Counted from the stretch's first letter, positions 16,741 to 25,724 are shown. The stretch: DNA of 64,000 bases from Ruegeria halocynthiae (GCF_000743705.1 NZ_JQEZ01000003.1:141142-205141); one strand, 5' to 3'. Numbers and translations: made by a program. Notes: generated by a model from the letters alone, not told the origin.

Positions 16741-18093
16741 ATGTCCTTGCAAACCGTCACCCAACTCGCCACTGATCTCAAGGCCGGACGCACCGATCCA
16801 GTTGAATTGGTCGAGGCCGTATTCGAACGGATTGAGCGGCACAATGACCCTGCGCTGTTTATTGATGTTCTTAAAAAACGCGCTCAGGCTGAGGCCCGCG
16901 CCGCTCACCTGCGGTGGCGCACAGGCACACCTGCAAGCCCGATCGACGGTGTGCCAATCGCATGGAAAGATCTGTTCGATTTGAAAGACCGCGTGACCAC
17001 GGCCGGTTCGATTGTCCTGAAATCTGACCCGCCCGCCGGGGCTGACGCACCCATCGTGGCCCGCGCGGCGCAGGCCGGGATGACGTCGGTCGGCACCGTC
17101 AACATGACAGAGTTTGCCTATTCCGGAATTGGCCTGAATCCACATTACGGAACACCCCGCAACATCCATGCTGCCCCGGATGCACCGCGCAGTCCGGGCG
17201 GGTCGTCCTCGGGTTCCGGGGCCGTTGTTGCAGCCGGCATCGTGCCGGCGTCCATGGGGTCCGACACGGGCGGTTCGGTTCGTATCCCGGCCTCGTTCAA
17301 TGGTGTGGTCGGGTATAAGACATCCATGGGGCGCTACCCGATGCAGGGTGTGTTTCCCCTGGCGCAGTCGCTCGACACAATCGGGCCACTGGCGCACACC
17401 GTTGCCGATTGCGTTCTGGTCGATGCAGTGCTGCGCGGGCGACAGCACCCCGATATTGAACCAGAGGATATCAGCGGTCTTTCCTTCGTGATCCCCGATC
17501 AGGTGATGTTCGATGACGCCGATGCCGACGTGGTGGCCAATTTCTATGCCACCGCCGCACGGTTAGAGGGTGCAGGCGCGCGCATATCCCGCATTTCCTT
17601 GCCTCAGCTTCAGGAAATCCTTGATCTGATGGCGAAACACGGGTTCCTTGCCGGGGCTGAAGCCTTGGCTATTCACCGTGACCGCGTGGATGGCCCGCAA
17701 GCCGAACACATGGATGCGCGGGTGGTGCGCCGCGTGTTACAGGCCAGCGCCATGACTGCGGTTGATCTGGTGATCCTGCAGCAAGCCCGAACGCGGTTGA
17801 TGGCAGAAACCACTGCGCTGATCGGTGACAACGTGCTGTTGTGCCCGACCACAGCCACAACCGCGATGGAGATCGCCCCGCTCGAGGCCGATCAGGATGA
17901 GTTCTTCCGACATAACGGCCTGACCCTTCGCAACACATCATTGGGAAATTTTCTGGATTGGGCGGGCGTATCGATCCCCAACGGGACAGATCGAAATGGC
18001 CTGCCAACCGGGTTCCTGTTGTCCACACCGCATGGGCGAGACGAGGCCGTGTTGGCAGCGGCATTGGCGACCGAAGACATCATACGCGGCTGA
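16741..18093 (+). CDS. Amidase signature family hydrolase
   Basis: 450 residues. The Ser-cisSer-Lys triad is visible: Lys76 (PIAWKDLFD), cis-Ser near 155-156 (GGSSSGSG) and nucleophile Ser179 (DTGGSVRIPA). Such enzymes hydrolyse carboxamides; GatA is a relative, but here the setting is catabolic and there is no gatB/gatC. Starts 12 bp after the ATPase stop. Likely hydrolyses an amide in the imported compound or a downstream intermediate. Confidence 0.85.
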   Translation: MSLQTVTQLATDLKAGRTDPVELVEAVFERIERHNDPALFIDVLKKRAQAEARAAHLRWRTGTPASPIDGVPIAWKDLFDLKDRVTTAGSIVLKSDPPAGADAPIVARAAQAGMTSVGTVNMTEFAYSGIGLNPHYGTPRNIHAAPDAPRSPGGSSSGSGAVVAAGIVPASMGSDTGGSVRIPASFNGVVGYKTSMGRYPMQGVFPLAQSLDTIGPLAHTVADCVLVDAVLRGRQHPDIEPEDISGLSFVIPDQVMFDDADADVVANFYATAARLEGAGARISRISLPQLQEILDLMAKHGFLAGAEALAIHRDRVDGPQAEHMDARVVRRVLQASAMTAVDLVILQQARTRLMAETTALIGDNVLLCPTTATTAMEIAPLEADQDEFFRHNGLTLRNTSLGNFLDWAGVSIPNGTDRNGLPTGFLLSTPHGRDEAVLAAALATEDIIRG

Positions 18094-18138
18094 CATCCAA
18101 TTCACTCAGCGACTTTGAATGCACAGAGGAGAAATATC

Positions 18139-19041
18139 ATGACAAAGAAAATTCTATGCGCCTTTGGGACGGATATCGACTCCGTCGCGGGCCAGATTGG
18201 CTCTTACGGCGGTGGAGACTCTCCGAACGATATTCAACGAGGTATTTTTGCGACCGAGGTCGGCATCCCCCGCCTGTTGCGATTGTTCAAGAAATACGAC
18301 ATGCGCACGTCTTTCTTCATTCCTGGCCATTCGCTGGAGACCTTTCCCAAGGAAATGGACATGATCGTTGAAGCGGGCCACGAGATCGGCGCGCATGGCT
18401 ATATGCACGAAAACCCTGTGGCGATGACACCGACGCAGGAAGAGGATGTTCTGGTCAAATCCATCGAACTGATCAAAGGTCTGACCGGCGAAGCGCCCAA
18501 GGGTTATGTCGCGCCCTGGTGGGAAATGTCCAATGTCACGGCCGCTTTGCTTGGCAAATACGGGTTCTCATACGACCACAGCCAAAGTTACCGTGACTTC
18601 CAGCCGTTCTATGCCCGTGTTGGCGACGAATGGAATGTCATCGACTACTCCAAGACGGCGGGCGAATGGATGCATCCCCTCAAACACGGGAAAGAGATCG
18701 ACCTCGTCGATATTGGTGCCAATTGGTACGTGGATGATCTGCCGCCGATGATGTTCATCAAGAACGCGCCCAACAGCCATGGCTTTGTAAGTCCGCGCGA
18801 TATTGAAGAACTTTGGAAAGATCAGTTCGACTGGGTCTATCGCGAAATGGAATACGGGGTGTTCCCGATCACCATTCACCCCGATGTTGCAGGGCGCCCG
18901 CAGGTACTGCTGATGCTGGAACGACTGATCGAATACATCAACGGTCACTCGGGCGTCGAATGGGTGGATTTCAACACTATCGCCGACGATTTCCGCGCGC
19001 GCTTCCCGTTCGATGGCGACGCCCGCCCCGAGGTCATCTGA
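18139..19041 (+). CDS. NodB-homology polysaccharide deacetylase-like metalloenzyme (PuuE/PgdA type)
   Basis: 300 residues, cytoplasmic with no signal peptide. The start at 18139 has AGGAG upstream; the frame opens 8 codons earlier at a TTG. NodB features are visible: metal and catalytic Asp (FGTDIDS), H-x3-H-like HGYMHE, the PW-type YVAPWWEMS block and late ITIHPDV. Cytosolic members act on small molecules (allantoin, N-formyl or N-acyl amines) rather than cell wall. Its place between an amidase and a metallochaperone-type GTPase suggests hydrolysis of an N-acyl or cyclic amide substrate. Confidence 0.75.
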   Translation: MTKKILCAFGTDIDSVAGQIGSYGGGDSPNDIQRGIFATEVGIPRLLRLFKKYDMRTSFFIPGHSLETFPKEMDMIVEAGHEIGAHGYMHENPVAMTPTQEEDVLVKSIELIKGLTGEAPKGYVAPWWEMSNVTAALLGKYGFSYDHSQSYRDFQPFYARVGDEWNVIDYSKTAGEWMHPLKHGKEIDLVDIGANWYVDDLPPMMFIKNAPNSHGFVSPRDIEELWKDQFDWVYREMEYGVFPITIHPDVAGRPQVLLMLERLIEYINGHSGVEWVDFNTIADDFRARFPFDGDARPEVI

Positions 19042-19097
19042 TCCGACCATCGGCCAGAGGGACCACCCCTCTGGCCCATTCCCAAGGAGAACGCGCG

Positions 19098-19394
19098 ATG
19101 TGCAGTGCCTGTGGCTTCCCCACCAAACCGGGACATTGGACAGATGCCGGGGCAGATGCCGCCGGTGACAAATTGCAACTGAAATTTCGCCGCGCCAAAA
19201 TCCTGAACAAAATCCTCAGCGGGTATGGCCTTGCGGTCCATGATGACGGCCTAACGCCCGGGCTCCAACTGCGATCCTTCACTGGGCGCACCGTGATTGT
19301 CCCCGATCTGGAGGCGGTGTGGTCAGAAGCAGAGGCGCAGACCGGGACGGCGCTTGATCCGCTGGATGCGCGATTCTTACGTGCCGCTGCTTAA
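19098..19394 (+). CDS. Conserved-looking small protein with N-terminal CxxC, unknown function
   Basis: 98 residues; I do not recognise the family. It begins MCSACGFPTKPGHWTDAG, with a CxxC within the first five residues plus a nearby His, which could bind metal. The rest is mixed helix/strand without membrane segments. GGAGA ribosome-binding site. The COG0523 GTPase gene starts at the base after its stop codon, so the two are almost certainly co-translated and probably act together, for example in metal delivery to an enzyme of this cluster. Confidence 0.65.
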   Translation: MCSACGFPTKPGHWTDAGADAAGDKLQLKFRRAKILNKILSGYGLAVHDDGLTPGLQLRSFTGRTVIVPDLEAVWSEAEAQTGTALDPLDARFLRAAA

Positions 19395-20369
19395 ATGGCA
19401 GGTCGAGAAACACGCACAGACAATCGGCTGCGACTAACCATATTGGGGGGTTATCTGGGATCGGGCAAAACAACCTGGCTGCGTCATCAGTTGTTTCATA
19501 GACGCTATGGTCGGGCCCATATTCTGGTCAATGAGGCCGCAGAGACACCTGTAGACGACACCTTGTTGCAGCAACACGCTGACGGATTGACCCTTCTGGC
19601 GGGGGGGTGTGCATGCTGCGTTGGGCGCGATGAACTACTTAGGTCGCTGCGACGCCTGTGCGATCACCGAAGTCAGCAGGCATCGCACACACCGCGTCTT
19701 GAAAGGATCATATTAGAGACCAGCGGCCTGGCCGATCCCGGTTCAATCGCTGAGGCCATTCAGGCGGACCCGATGCTGGTGCATCATATTTTGCTGGATG
19801 ACATTATTGTACTGGCCGATGCGGCCAACATTATCCATCAACTTGGAACCGAGCAACTGGGACGCGCCCAGATTGAGGCCGCCGACAGGATCATACTGAC
19901 CAAAGCCGATCTGCAATCCCACTCCATGCTCAGTACCGTCTACGCCACACTGTCACAACTCAATCCTGGTGCCTCTGTATCGGCGGCGATCAAAGGTGAG
20001 GAAATTGATCCTGCGTTTGACCCCAATGCCCCTCCGGTCCCTCTTCCGGCGTTGGGAGAATTGTCTGGTTTACCGGCCATTGAACCCACGCGCCTGAAAA
20101 TTGACAACTCTGTCGACTGGGCCGCGTTCTCCGTCTGGCTGTCTGCTCTGCTACATGCCCGCGGGCACGATATCGTTCGGGTCAAAGGCGTGTTCGACAC
20201 GCCCGCAGGGCTCTTGCTGCTGCAGGGCGTGCGCAATTCAGTACAGGCGCCAGAAATATTGCCCCCATCCTCGACCCAGCGCGCCAATGAAATTGTATTC
20301 ATTGGCCGGAATTTCGCGAAGGAAGACCTTGGAAAGTCGCTCAGGTATTTTTCACTGAGCGACGGCTAA
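19395..20369 (+). CDS. COG0523 (CobW/UreG-like) G3E GTPase, probable metallochaperone
   Basis: 324 residues. Walker A GYLGSGKTT near residue 18, the diagnostic CxCC metal-binding motif (GGCACCVG near 70), ETSGLADP switch and LTKADL for guanine recognition, followed by the C-terminal CobW domain (VRVKGVFDTP). COG0523 proteins load or insert metal using GTP. No cobalamin, urease or nitrile hydratase gene is near, so a metal-dependent enzyme of this cluster (the NodB-type hydrolase is the candidate) is the likely client. Confidence 0.82.
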   Translation: MAGRETRTDNRLRLTILGGYLGSGKTTWLRHQLFHRRYGRAHILVNEAAETPVDDTLLQQHADGLTLLAGGCACCVGRDELLRSLRRLCDHRSQQASHTPRLERIILETSGLADPGSIAEAIQADPMLVHHILLDDIIVLADAANIIHQLGTEQLGRAQIEAADRIILTKADLQSHSMLSTVYATLSQLNPGASVSAAIKGEEIDPAFDPNAPPVPLPALGELSGLPAIEPTRLKIDNSVDWAAFSVWLSALLHARGHDIVRVKGVFDTPAGLLLLQGVRNSVQAPEILPPSSTQRANEIVFIGRNFAKEDLGKSLRYFSLSDG

Positions 20370-20379
20370 GGGCGCTCAG
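20355..20379. terminator. Hairpin between convergent genes
   Basis: CTGAGCG (20355-20361) pairs perfectly with CGCTCAG (20373-20379) around an 11-base loop, spanning the stop codon of the GTPase gene and lying before the end of the convergent pxpC gene. There is no clear U-run on either side, so a terminator role is inferred from position. Confidence 0.35.
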
Positions 20380-20389
20380 GACATTCTGG

Positions 20390-21361
20390 CTAACCCAGAT
20401 GGGCGCGAACATCCCGTAGCATATTTTTCCGTGCGTGACGTGCCTCCAATGCCTGATCCATGTCGACCTGCCTGAACTTCACAGGTGTATGCGGTTGCAA
20501 CTGCCCGATCAGGTCCATGTCCGCTGAGATGATCGCGCCCAGCGTAAAATACCCGCCGCCAGACACGGCATCGCGATGCAGCACAATCGGTTCCAGCCCG
20601 CCGGGCACCTGGATCGAGCCGTAGGAGTAGCACCCGTCAACAATATTGGATGGATCGGCACCCGCGCCAAAAGGCTGTGTGCGGTCGACAAATTCCAATG
20701 GCTTGCCACCTTTGAAACGATAACCCATGCGATCCGCCTCAGGCGCGACGGACCAGTCATCCGCAAAGAAACCTGCCTGCGCCTCTTTGGTCAGGCGGTG
20801 CCAGTACAGGCCCGGCAAAACGCGCAGCTCGGCAGGGGTGCCGATGCCACGGCGTAAACTTTCAGGCACGCTGAAGCCTGGCTCGATCGCGTCGGCTTCA
20901 CCAATCGGTACCATATCCCCGGCTTGCACGGCGCGCCCATCGATACCGCCCAACGCACCGATCGGATAGGTGGACCGGCTGCCAAGCGCGGGCGGCGTAT
21001 CAATGCCGCCGCTGACAGCGATATAGGCGCGCGCGCCGGACTTGAGAAAATCAAACCCAAGTTTCTGGCCCTTTTTGACGGGAAACGCGGTCCATGTCGG
21101 TTGCGGTTCGCCATCGACCTTCGGCGGCAACTCGGCGCCGGTGACGGCCACCAGCGCATCACGACCAAACTCGATCTCGGGGCCCATGAAAACAACTTCG
21201 AGCCCGGCGGCACCTTCGGGGTTGCCCACCAGCATGTTGGCGCATCGCAGTGCAAACCGATCCATGGCACCGCCAATCGGAATGCCCAAATGGAAAAACC
21301 CCGGGCGTCCCAGATCCTGAATAGATGTCGATAAGCCGGGAGAGAGTATCTTAAGCGTCAT
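20390..21361 (-). CDS. pxpC: 5-oxoprolinase subunit C / biotin-dependent carboxyltransferase-like protein
   Basis: 323 residues of the KipA/PxpC family, which is homologous to one half of the carboxyltransferase part of urea amidolyase. Typical blocks: SPGLSTSIQDLGRPG at the N-terminus, GGAMDRFALRCANMLVGNP and a late GGYFTLGAI. Last gene of the minus-strand operon pxpA-accB-accC-pxpB-pxpC and overlaps pxpB by 11 bp. PxpB and PxpC form the catalytic complex of prokaryotic 5-oxoprolinase with PxpA. Substrate (pyroglutamate or another lactam/amide) is not fixed by the sequence. Confidence 0.85.
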   Translation of the reverse strand: MTLKILSPGLSTSIQDLGRPGFFHLGIPIGGAMDRFALRCANMLVGNPEGAAGLEVVFMGPEIEFGRDALVAVTGAELPPKVDGEPQPTWTAFPVKKGQKLGFDFLKSGARAYIAVSGGIDTPPALGSRSTYPIGALGGIDGRAVQAGDMVPIGEADAIEPGFSVPESLRRGIGTPAELRVLPGLYWHRLTKEAQAGFFADDWSVAPEADRMGYRFKGGKPLEFVDRTQPFGAGADPSNIVDGCYSYGSIQVPGGLEPIVLHRDAVSGGGYFTLGAIISADMDLIGQLQPHTPVKFRQVDMDQALEARHARKNMLRDVRAHLG

Positions 21362-22226
21362 TGAGAGCCTCCATCAGCTTGGCGTTGGTTCCGGCCATGT
21401 CGGCATTGAATGCATCAAGATCGAAATCGACCTCGGCAATGCGTGGCGCATATGTGCCCGCTTCGACTTCGGCCAAGATGCGGTCGTATTCTGCCCGGTC
21501 GATCGGTTTCCATTTGACGATGTCACCGGGTTTGAAAAAGACCATGAAGTCGCGCAAATAACTGACCTTCTGCGTGGGATCGAAGATGGTCATCGGCGTG
21601 ATACCGAACATCTGGTACCCCCCTGCCCCCCTGACCGAATAGATGCACGAAAAGCAGCCGCCATATCCGACGGTCTGCTTGGGCGTATCGGTTCGGGGTC
21701 GCAGGTATTTCGGCACCTGCAACTGCTTGTCCCGTTCGACCAGTTGATACAGAAAGGGCAATCCCGCAACAAAGCCAACCATTGAAACAAACCACGGCTG
21801 GGCATGGTGGGCTTCGATGAACGCATCGACGCTGTCAAACCCGTTGATCCGCGCGGCATAGTCCAGATCGGTTCCGTTCGGATCCTGATGGCGCTCACGA
21901 AACCGCATCACCGTTTCATGTGTCCAAGGGTCCTGATAAAAAACAGGGATTTCGATTATGCGGGTCTTCAGGCGCTTGTCGGCGTCTTCTGCCTTGTGTT
22001 CCAGGTTTTTTATCTGCTCCATCATCTGGGCCGGGCTGATCACATCGGGATCGTATTTCACCTGAAACGACGCATTGGCAGGGCAGATTTCGGTCACCCC
22101 ATCGATCTTCGCGTCCCGCACGGCGTTGCTCATCGACAGGGATTTGAAGAAGGCATCCAGCGACATCTCATCATCCATTTCGACATAGATGTGCTCGTCA
22201 CCCCCATAGGTATAGCGTGTTTTCAC
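21351..22226 (-). CDS. pxpB: 5-oxoprolinase subunit B / allophanate hydrolase subunit 1-like protein
   Basis: 291 residues. The GTG at 22226 preceded by AAGGAG is chosen; the frame extends upstream to 22289 but that would overlap accC and lacks a ribosome-binding site. The family's core (PVFYQDP region, then GFVAGLPFLYQL and the Gly-rich YGGCFSCIYSVRGAGGYQMFG segments) is present. It is longer than the usual KipI/PxpB of about 220-240 residues because of an N-terminal part. Partner of PxpC. Confidence 0.83.
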   Translation of the reverse strand: MKTRYTYGGDEHIYVEMDDEMSLDAFFKSLSMSNAVRDAKIDGVTEICPANASFQVKYDPDVISPAQMMEQIKNLEHKAEDADKRLKTRIIEIPVFYQDPWTHETVMRFRERHQDPNGTDLDYAARINGFDSVDAFIEAHHAQPWFVSMVGFVAGLPFLYQLVERDKQLQVPKYLRPRTDTPKQTVGYGGCFSCIYSVRGAGGYQMFGITPMTIFDPTQKVSYLRDFMVFFKPGDIVKWKPIDRAEYDRILAEVEAGTYAPRIAEVDFDLDAFNADMAGTNAKLMEALNDA

Positions 22227-22240
22227 TGTGCGTCTCCTTG

Positions 22241-23608
22241 TTACGGTGTCGCTGTCAGATTGCCCGCATCCAACCAGGGTTCGAGCCATTGCGTGTGAAA
22301 CTCGTCGGCCAGCACACTGGCGTCGGCGACCAGCGCTTGATGCAGGGGAACAGTTGTTTTCAATCCTTCGATGGACAGCACATCCAAGGCTGCCGCCAGT
22401 TTTGCGATGGCATCGGGACGTGTCTTGCCGTGGACGATGAGCTTGCCCAGCAGCGAGTCATAAAATGGCGGAATCTGATAGCCTTCGTACAGAAAGTGAT
22501 CGAACCGGATGCCATCACCTGCAGGCAAGTGCATTTGGCCGACCTGACCGGGAAACGGCATGAATTGCAGCGCGGGGTCCTCGGCGTTGATGCGCACTTC
22601 GATCGCATGCCCGTTGCGCGCGATCTGATCCTGCGTGACCGACAGCTTTTCCCCGCCCGAGACCCGGATCATCTCCTGCACCAGATCAACACCTGTGATC
22701 ATTTCTGTCACAGGATGTTCGACCTGAATACGGGTGTTCATTTCGATAAAGAAGTACTCTTTTGTTGCGCTGTCATACAGGTATTCCAGCGTTCCAGCGC
22801 CCACATAGTTGACGGCCTTGGCCAAGGCGACCGCGGATGCGCACAGCCTGTCGCGGGTCGCATCATCCAGACACACGGCCCCGGCCTCTTCCCAAACTTT
22901 CTGGCGGCGGCGCTGCATCGAGCATTCACGTTCAAAACAATGCACCGCGTCGGTGCCGTCCCCCAGAATCTGAACCTCGATATGTCGCGGTGACCGGATG
23001 GCGCGTTCCAGATACAAACCGCCATCGCCAAAGGCCGCCTTTGCCTCGGCCTGCGCCTGCGGTGCCAGCTGCGCCAGTTCATCGGCATTTTGTGCAACGC
23101 GAATACCTTTGCCCCCACCACCTGCCGAGGCTTTGATCATCACGGGATAGCCGATCTTGGCTGCGATACCCAAAGCGGCCTCGGGCGACCCGATACGCCC
23201 TTTTGAACCTGGCACGACCGGTACACCAGCGGCCTGCGCGGCCTCGCGCGCGGAGACTTTGTCGCCCATGCGATCGATTGTGCTGGCGGATGGGCCGACA
23301 AAGTTCAGGCCTGCGTCCTCGATGGCGCGCACAAAATCCGCATTTTCCGCAAGAAAACCATACCCGGGATGCACCGCGTCTGCGTCGCGGTCCTGTGCCG
23401 CCCGCAACAAAGCCTGGATATTCAGATAGGATTGCGCCGCTTGCGCGGGTCCGACACAGACCGCTTCATCCGCCATGCGAACCGCCAGCATATCTGCATC
23501 GGCTTCGGAATAGGCTTGAATTGTGTGAATACCCAATCCCTGAGCGGCGCGGATAACGCGTACGGCGATCTCACCCCGATTTGCGATGAACAAGCGCTTG
23601 ATGGTCAT
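22241..23608 (-). CDS. accC: Biotin carboxylase subunit (AccC-type)
   Basis: 455 residues, full length. N-terminal pre-ATP-grasp (IANRGEIAVRVIRAAQGLG), ATP-grasp Gly-rich loop (KASAGGGGKGI), catalytic EMNTRIQVEHPVTE and the C-terminal biotin carboxylase domain. It carboxylates biotin on its carrier using bicarbonate and ATP. Located between accB and pxpB in a tight operon, so it is probably a dedicated copy feeding the PxpBC-type carboxyltransferase rather than fatty acid synthesis. Confidence 0.9.
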   Translation of the reverse strand: MTIKRLFIANRGEIAVRVIRAAQGLGIHTIQAYSEADADMLAVRMADEAVCVGPAQAAQSYLNIQALLRAAQDRDADAVHPGYGFLAENADFVRAIEDAGLNFVGPSASTIDRMGDKVSAREAAQAAGVPVVPGSKGRIGSPEAALGIAAKIGYPVMIKASAGGGGKGIRVAQNADELAQLAPQAQAEAKAAFGDGGLYLERAIRSPRHIEVQILGDGTDAVHCFERECSMQRRRQKVWEEAGAVCLDDATRDRLCASAVALAKAVNYVGAGTLEYLYDSATKEYFFIEMNTRIQVEHPVTEMITGVDLVQEMIRVSGGEKLSVTQDQIARNGHAIEVRINAEDPALQFMPFPGQVGQMHLPAGDGIRFDHFLYEGYQIPPFYDSLLGKLIVHGKTRPDAIAKLAAALDVLSIEGLKTTVPLHQALVADASVLADEFHTQWLEPWLDAGNLTATP

Positions 23609-23612
23609 GAGA

Positions 23613-23849
23613 TCAACCGTCCAATTGCGCCAGTGTTTGACCGGCCATCACCGCCGCTTCGTTTTCTACGGAATATCCCGCGAACGTCCCGGCGACGTCC
23701 GATTTAATCTCGATGAACGTTTTCATGACTTCGACCAGTCCGATCACATCGCCCACAGCCACTGCATCGCCTTTGGTCTTGTAGACAGGCGCATCCGGCG
23801 TGGCCTGGGTATAGAACGTTCCGGGCACGGGCGATTTTATCTCTGCCAT
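23613..23849 (-). CDS. accB: Short biotin carboxyl carrier protein
   Basis: 78 residues, essentially a lone biotinyl domain: IKSPVPGTFY at the start and the biotin site EVMKTF with Lys43. The usual AMKM is replaced by VMKT, as occurs in carriers associated with such carboxylases. It lacks the long N-terminal region of fatty-acid BCCP. Four bases separate it from accC. Confidence 0.85.
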   Translation of the reverse strand: MAEIKSPVPGTFYTQATPDAPVYKTKGDAVAVGDVIGLVEVMKTFIEIKSDVAGTFAGYSVENEAAVMAGQTLAQLDG

Positions 23850-23870
23850 CAGTATTCTCCTGCATGTCGA

Positions 23871-24650
23871 TTAAAGCGTCGCCGCGATTTCGTCGGCGGT
23901 TGCGATCCGAATTCCGTTGTCGGTCAGGCCCTTGCGAATGGCGCGTCCCATCTCCAACGCACCCGGCGTGTCGGAATGAAAGCAGATCGACTCAAAGTCG
24001 ATCTGAAGCTGGTCGCCTTCTACCGTGGTCACTGTCCCGGTCTTGCATGCCTTGACGCATTTTGCCGCGATCTTTTCCGGGTCGGGCCGCCCTACCTGTC
24101 GGGCAAATACGATTGACCCGCTATTGTCATAATCGCGATCCGCAAAGAACTCTTGGATAACCGGGTGTCCAGCGCGCTTTGCGGCGGCGTAAGTCTTGGA
24201 AATGCCCATGCAAAACAACAGCGCATCCGGGCTGGTGACCCGCAATGTATCGACCAGAAACTGAGACAGATCTTCGTTCTCTGCCGCCTCCATATAAAGC
24301 GCACCATGCAATTTGATGTGCTGCAAAGCCACGCCATACCGGCGGCCAAATTCACGAATAGCACCGACCTGATAGATGACATCGTTGATCAGTTCGGCAG
24401 GCTCTGTTCTGATGTACCGGCGGCCAAAGCCCTTCAAATCCGCGTAACCGGGATGCGCGCCCAGCCCGACACCGTGGATCTTGGCCAGCTTGACCACGCG
24501 GTCGATGGAATTCGCGTCACCAGCATGAAAACCGGCCGCAATATTGGCGCTACTGATGATTTCCATGATCTTGTCTTCGGGCGCATCACCCAGCACCCAG
24601 TGGCCAAAACCCTCACCCATATCGCAATTCAGGTCGACGACCTCTCGCAT
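23871..24650 (-). CDS. pxpA: 5-oxoprolinase subunit A (LamB/YcsF family)
   Basis: 259 residues starting at 24650 (MREVVDLNCDMGEGFG) with AAAGGAG upstream; the longer frame to 24683 has no support. Diagnostic LamB/YcsF features: DLNCDMGEGFG, SSANIAAGFHAGD, GAHPGYADLKGFGRR and HIKLHGALY. First gene of the operon and divergent from a LysR gene across a 119-bp spacer with a palindrome. Role: hydrolysis of 5-oxoproline (pyroglutamate) with PxpB/PxpC in known systems. Confidence 0.88.
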   Translation of the reverse strand: MREVVDLNCDMGEGFGHWVLGDAPEDKIMEIISSANIAAGFHAGDANSIDRVVKLAKIHGVGLGAHPGYADLKGFGRRYIRTEPAELINDVIYQVGAIREFGRRYGVALQHIKLHGALYMEAAENEDLSQFLVDTLRVTSPDALLFCMGISKTYAAAKRAGHPVIQEFFADRDYDNSGSIVFARQVGRPDPEKIAAKCVKACKTGTVTTVEGDQLQIDFESICFHSDTPGALEMGRAIRKGLTDNGIRIATADEIAATL

Positions 24651-24731
24651 CCGCCATCTCCTTTGTTGCAGACCGCAGCGCAATCATTGGTGATTTCACA
24701 AAAATTGGTATTTCTTTTTTTGGGTCATGCG

Positions 24732-24750
24732 TTATCAAAATTATTGATAA
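24732..24750. promoter_or_regulatory. LysR-type T-N11-A palindrome
   Basis: TTATCAA (24732-24738) and TTGATAA (24744-24750) form a perfect inverted repeat around AATTA, containing ATC-N9-GAT. It sits between divergent pxpA and the LysR gene, 20 bp before the LysR start, where such regulators bind to control both directions. Confidence 0.65.
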
Positions 24751-24769
24751 TCTTAAGGGCGGTCGTGCC

Positions 24770-25672
24770 GTGAATTTCAAACATCTGAAATACTTCGTTG
24801 CCACAGCAGAAACCGGGCAAGTCAGCCGCGCGGCCAAGCTGCTGTCGATCTCACAATCCGCCGTCACCAGTGCCATCCGCGAACTGGAGGCCATTCTTGG
24901 CGCAACCCTGTTCATCCGCCGCGCACAGGGAATGCAAATGACCGAAGCCGGGCAGCAATTCTTGCAATCGGCCCGCGACATTCTGGAAAGGATTGATGCC
25001 GCACGCGTTCTGGACCAACGCGACTCCGACGTATCAGGGGTGATCAGGCTGGCCGCGACCTATACGGTGATCGGGTACTTCCTGCCCTACCATCTGGGCC
25101 GTCTGACACAGTTGTACCCGGGTCTTGATATTCAAATTGTCGAACTGAACCGCCAAAGCATCGAACAGCAATTGTTGACCGGTCAGATAGATCTGGCGGT
25201 GGCACTGACCTCAAACATCCAGAACGCAGCGATCGAAACAGTAACCCTGCTGAAATCCCCACGGCGGCTTTGGGTCCCGATTGGTCACCCGATGTGTGAT
25301 GAAAACCAAGTGACCCTTCAGGACATTGCGCGTGAGCCGTATATCATGCTGACCGTCGATGAGGCCGCGCATACCAGCATGAAGTACTGGAACACCCACA
25401 ATTGCACGCCCAACGTTAAACTACGGACCTCTTCGGTTGAGGCCGTCCGCTCGATGGTGGCAAACGGACATGGGGTGACGATCCTGTCCGATATGGTCTA
25501 CCGTCCCTGGTCTTTGGAGGGGCGGCGTATTGAAACCGTGCAAACCAGCGTTGAGATCCCAACCATGGATGTCGGTTTGGCCTTTCAACGACAGGCTTCG
25601 ATTTCCGAAGCAGCGCGGGTTTTGCGCGATTACTTCACCACCTCTTTCCTGTCGCCCACGCCTGCCTTCTGA
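24770..25672 (+). CDS. LysR-family transcriptional regulator
   Basis: 300 residues from GTG at 24770. N-terminal LysR winged helix (FKHLKYFVATAETGQVSRAA, then LSISQSAVTSAIRELE) and a co-inducer domain of normal length. Divergent from the pxp/acc operon with a LysR box in the shared promoter, so most likely its regulator. It could also control the AEC-family gene that follows on the same strand 52 bp later. Not obviously PcaQ. Confidence 0.85.
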   Translation: MNFKHLKYFVATAETGQVSRAAKLLSISQSAVTSAIRELEAILGATLFIRRAQGMQMTEAGQQFLQSARDILERIDAARVLDQRDSDVSGVIRLAATYTVIGYFLPYHLGRLTQLYPGLDIQIVELNRQSIEQQLLTGQIDLAVALTSNIQNAAIETVTLLKSPRRLWVPIGHPMCDENQVTLQDIAREPYIMLTVDEAAHTSMKYWNTHNCTPNVKLRTSSVEAVRSMVANGHGVTILSDMVYRPWSLEGRRIETVQTSVEIPTMDVGLAFQRQASISEAARVLRDYFTTSFLSPTPAF

Positions 25673-25724
25673 TCAAGCCAACATGGCTAACATGCCTTGC
25701 AGTCCGTTGGGTTTCTTGTAACGA

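Noticed and set aside
16210..17448. 412-codon open frame on minus across the second ATPase and amidase genes
   Set aside because: It is antisense to two well-supported genes with clear motifs, has low-complexity His/Arg-rich translation and no family resemblance.
16741..18093. GatA (tRNA amidotransferase) identity for the amidase
   Set aside because: No gatB or gatC nearby, and it lies in a transport/catabolic operon.
22217..22993. 258-codon open frame on plus opposite accC
   Set aside because: Shadow of the biotin carboxylase gene; no motifs and no ribosome-binding site.
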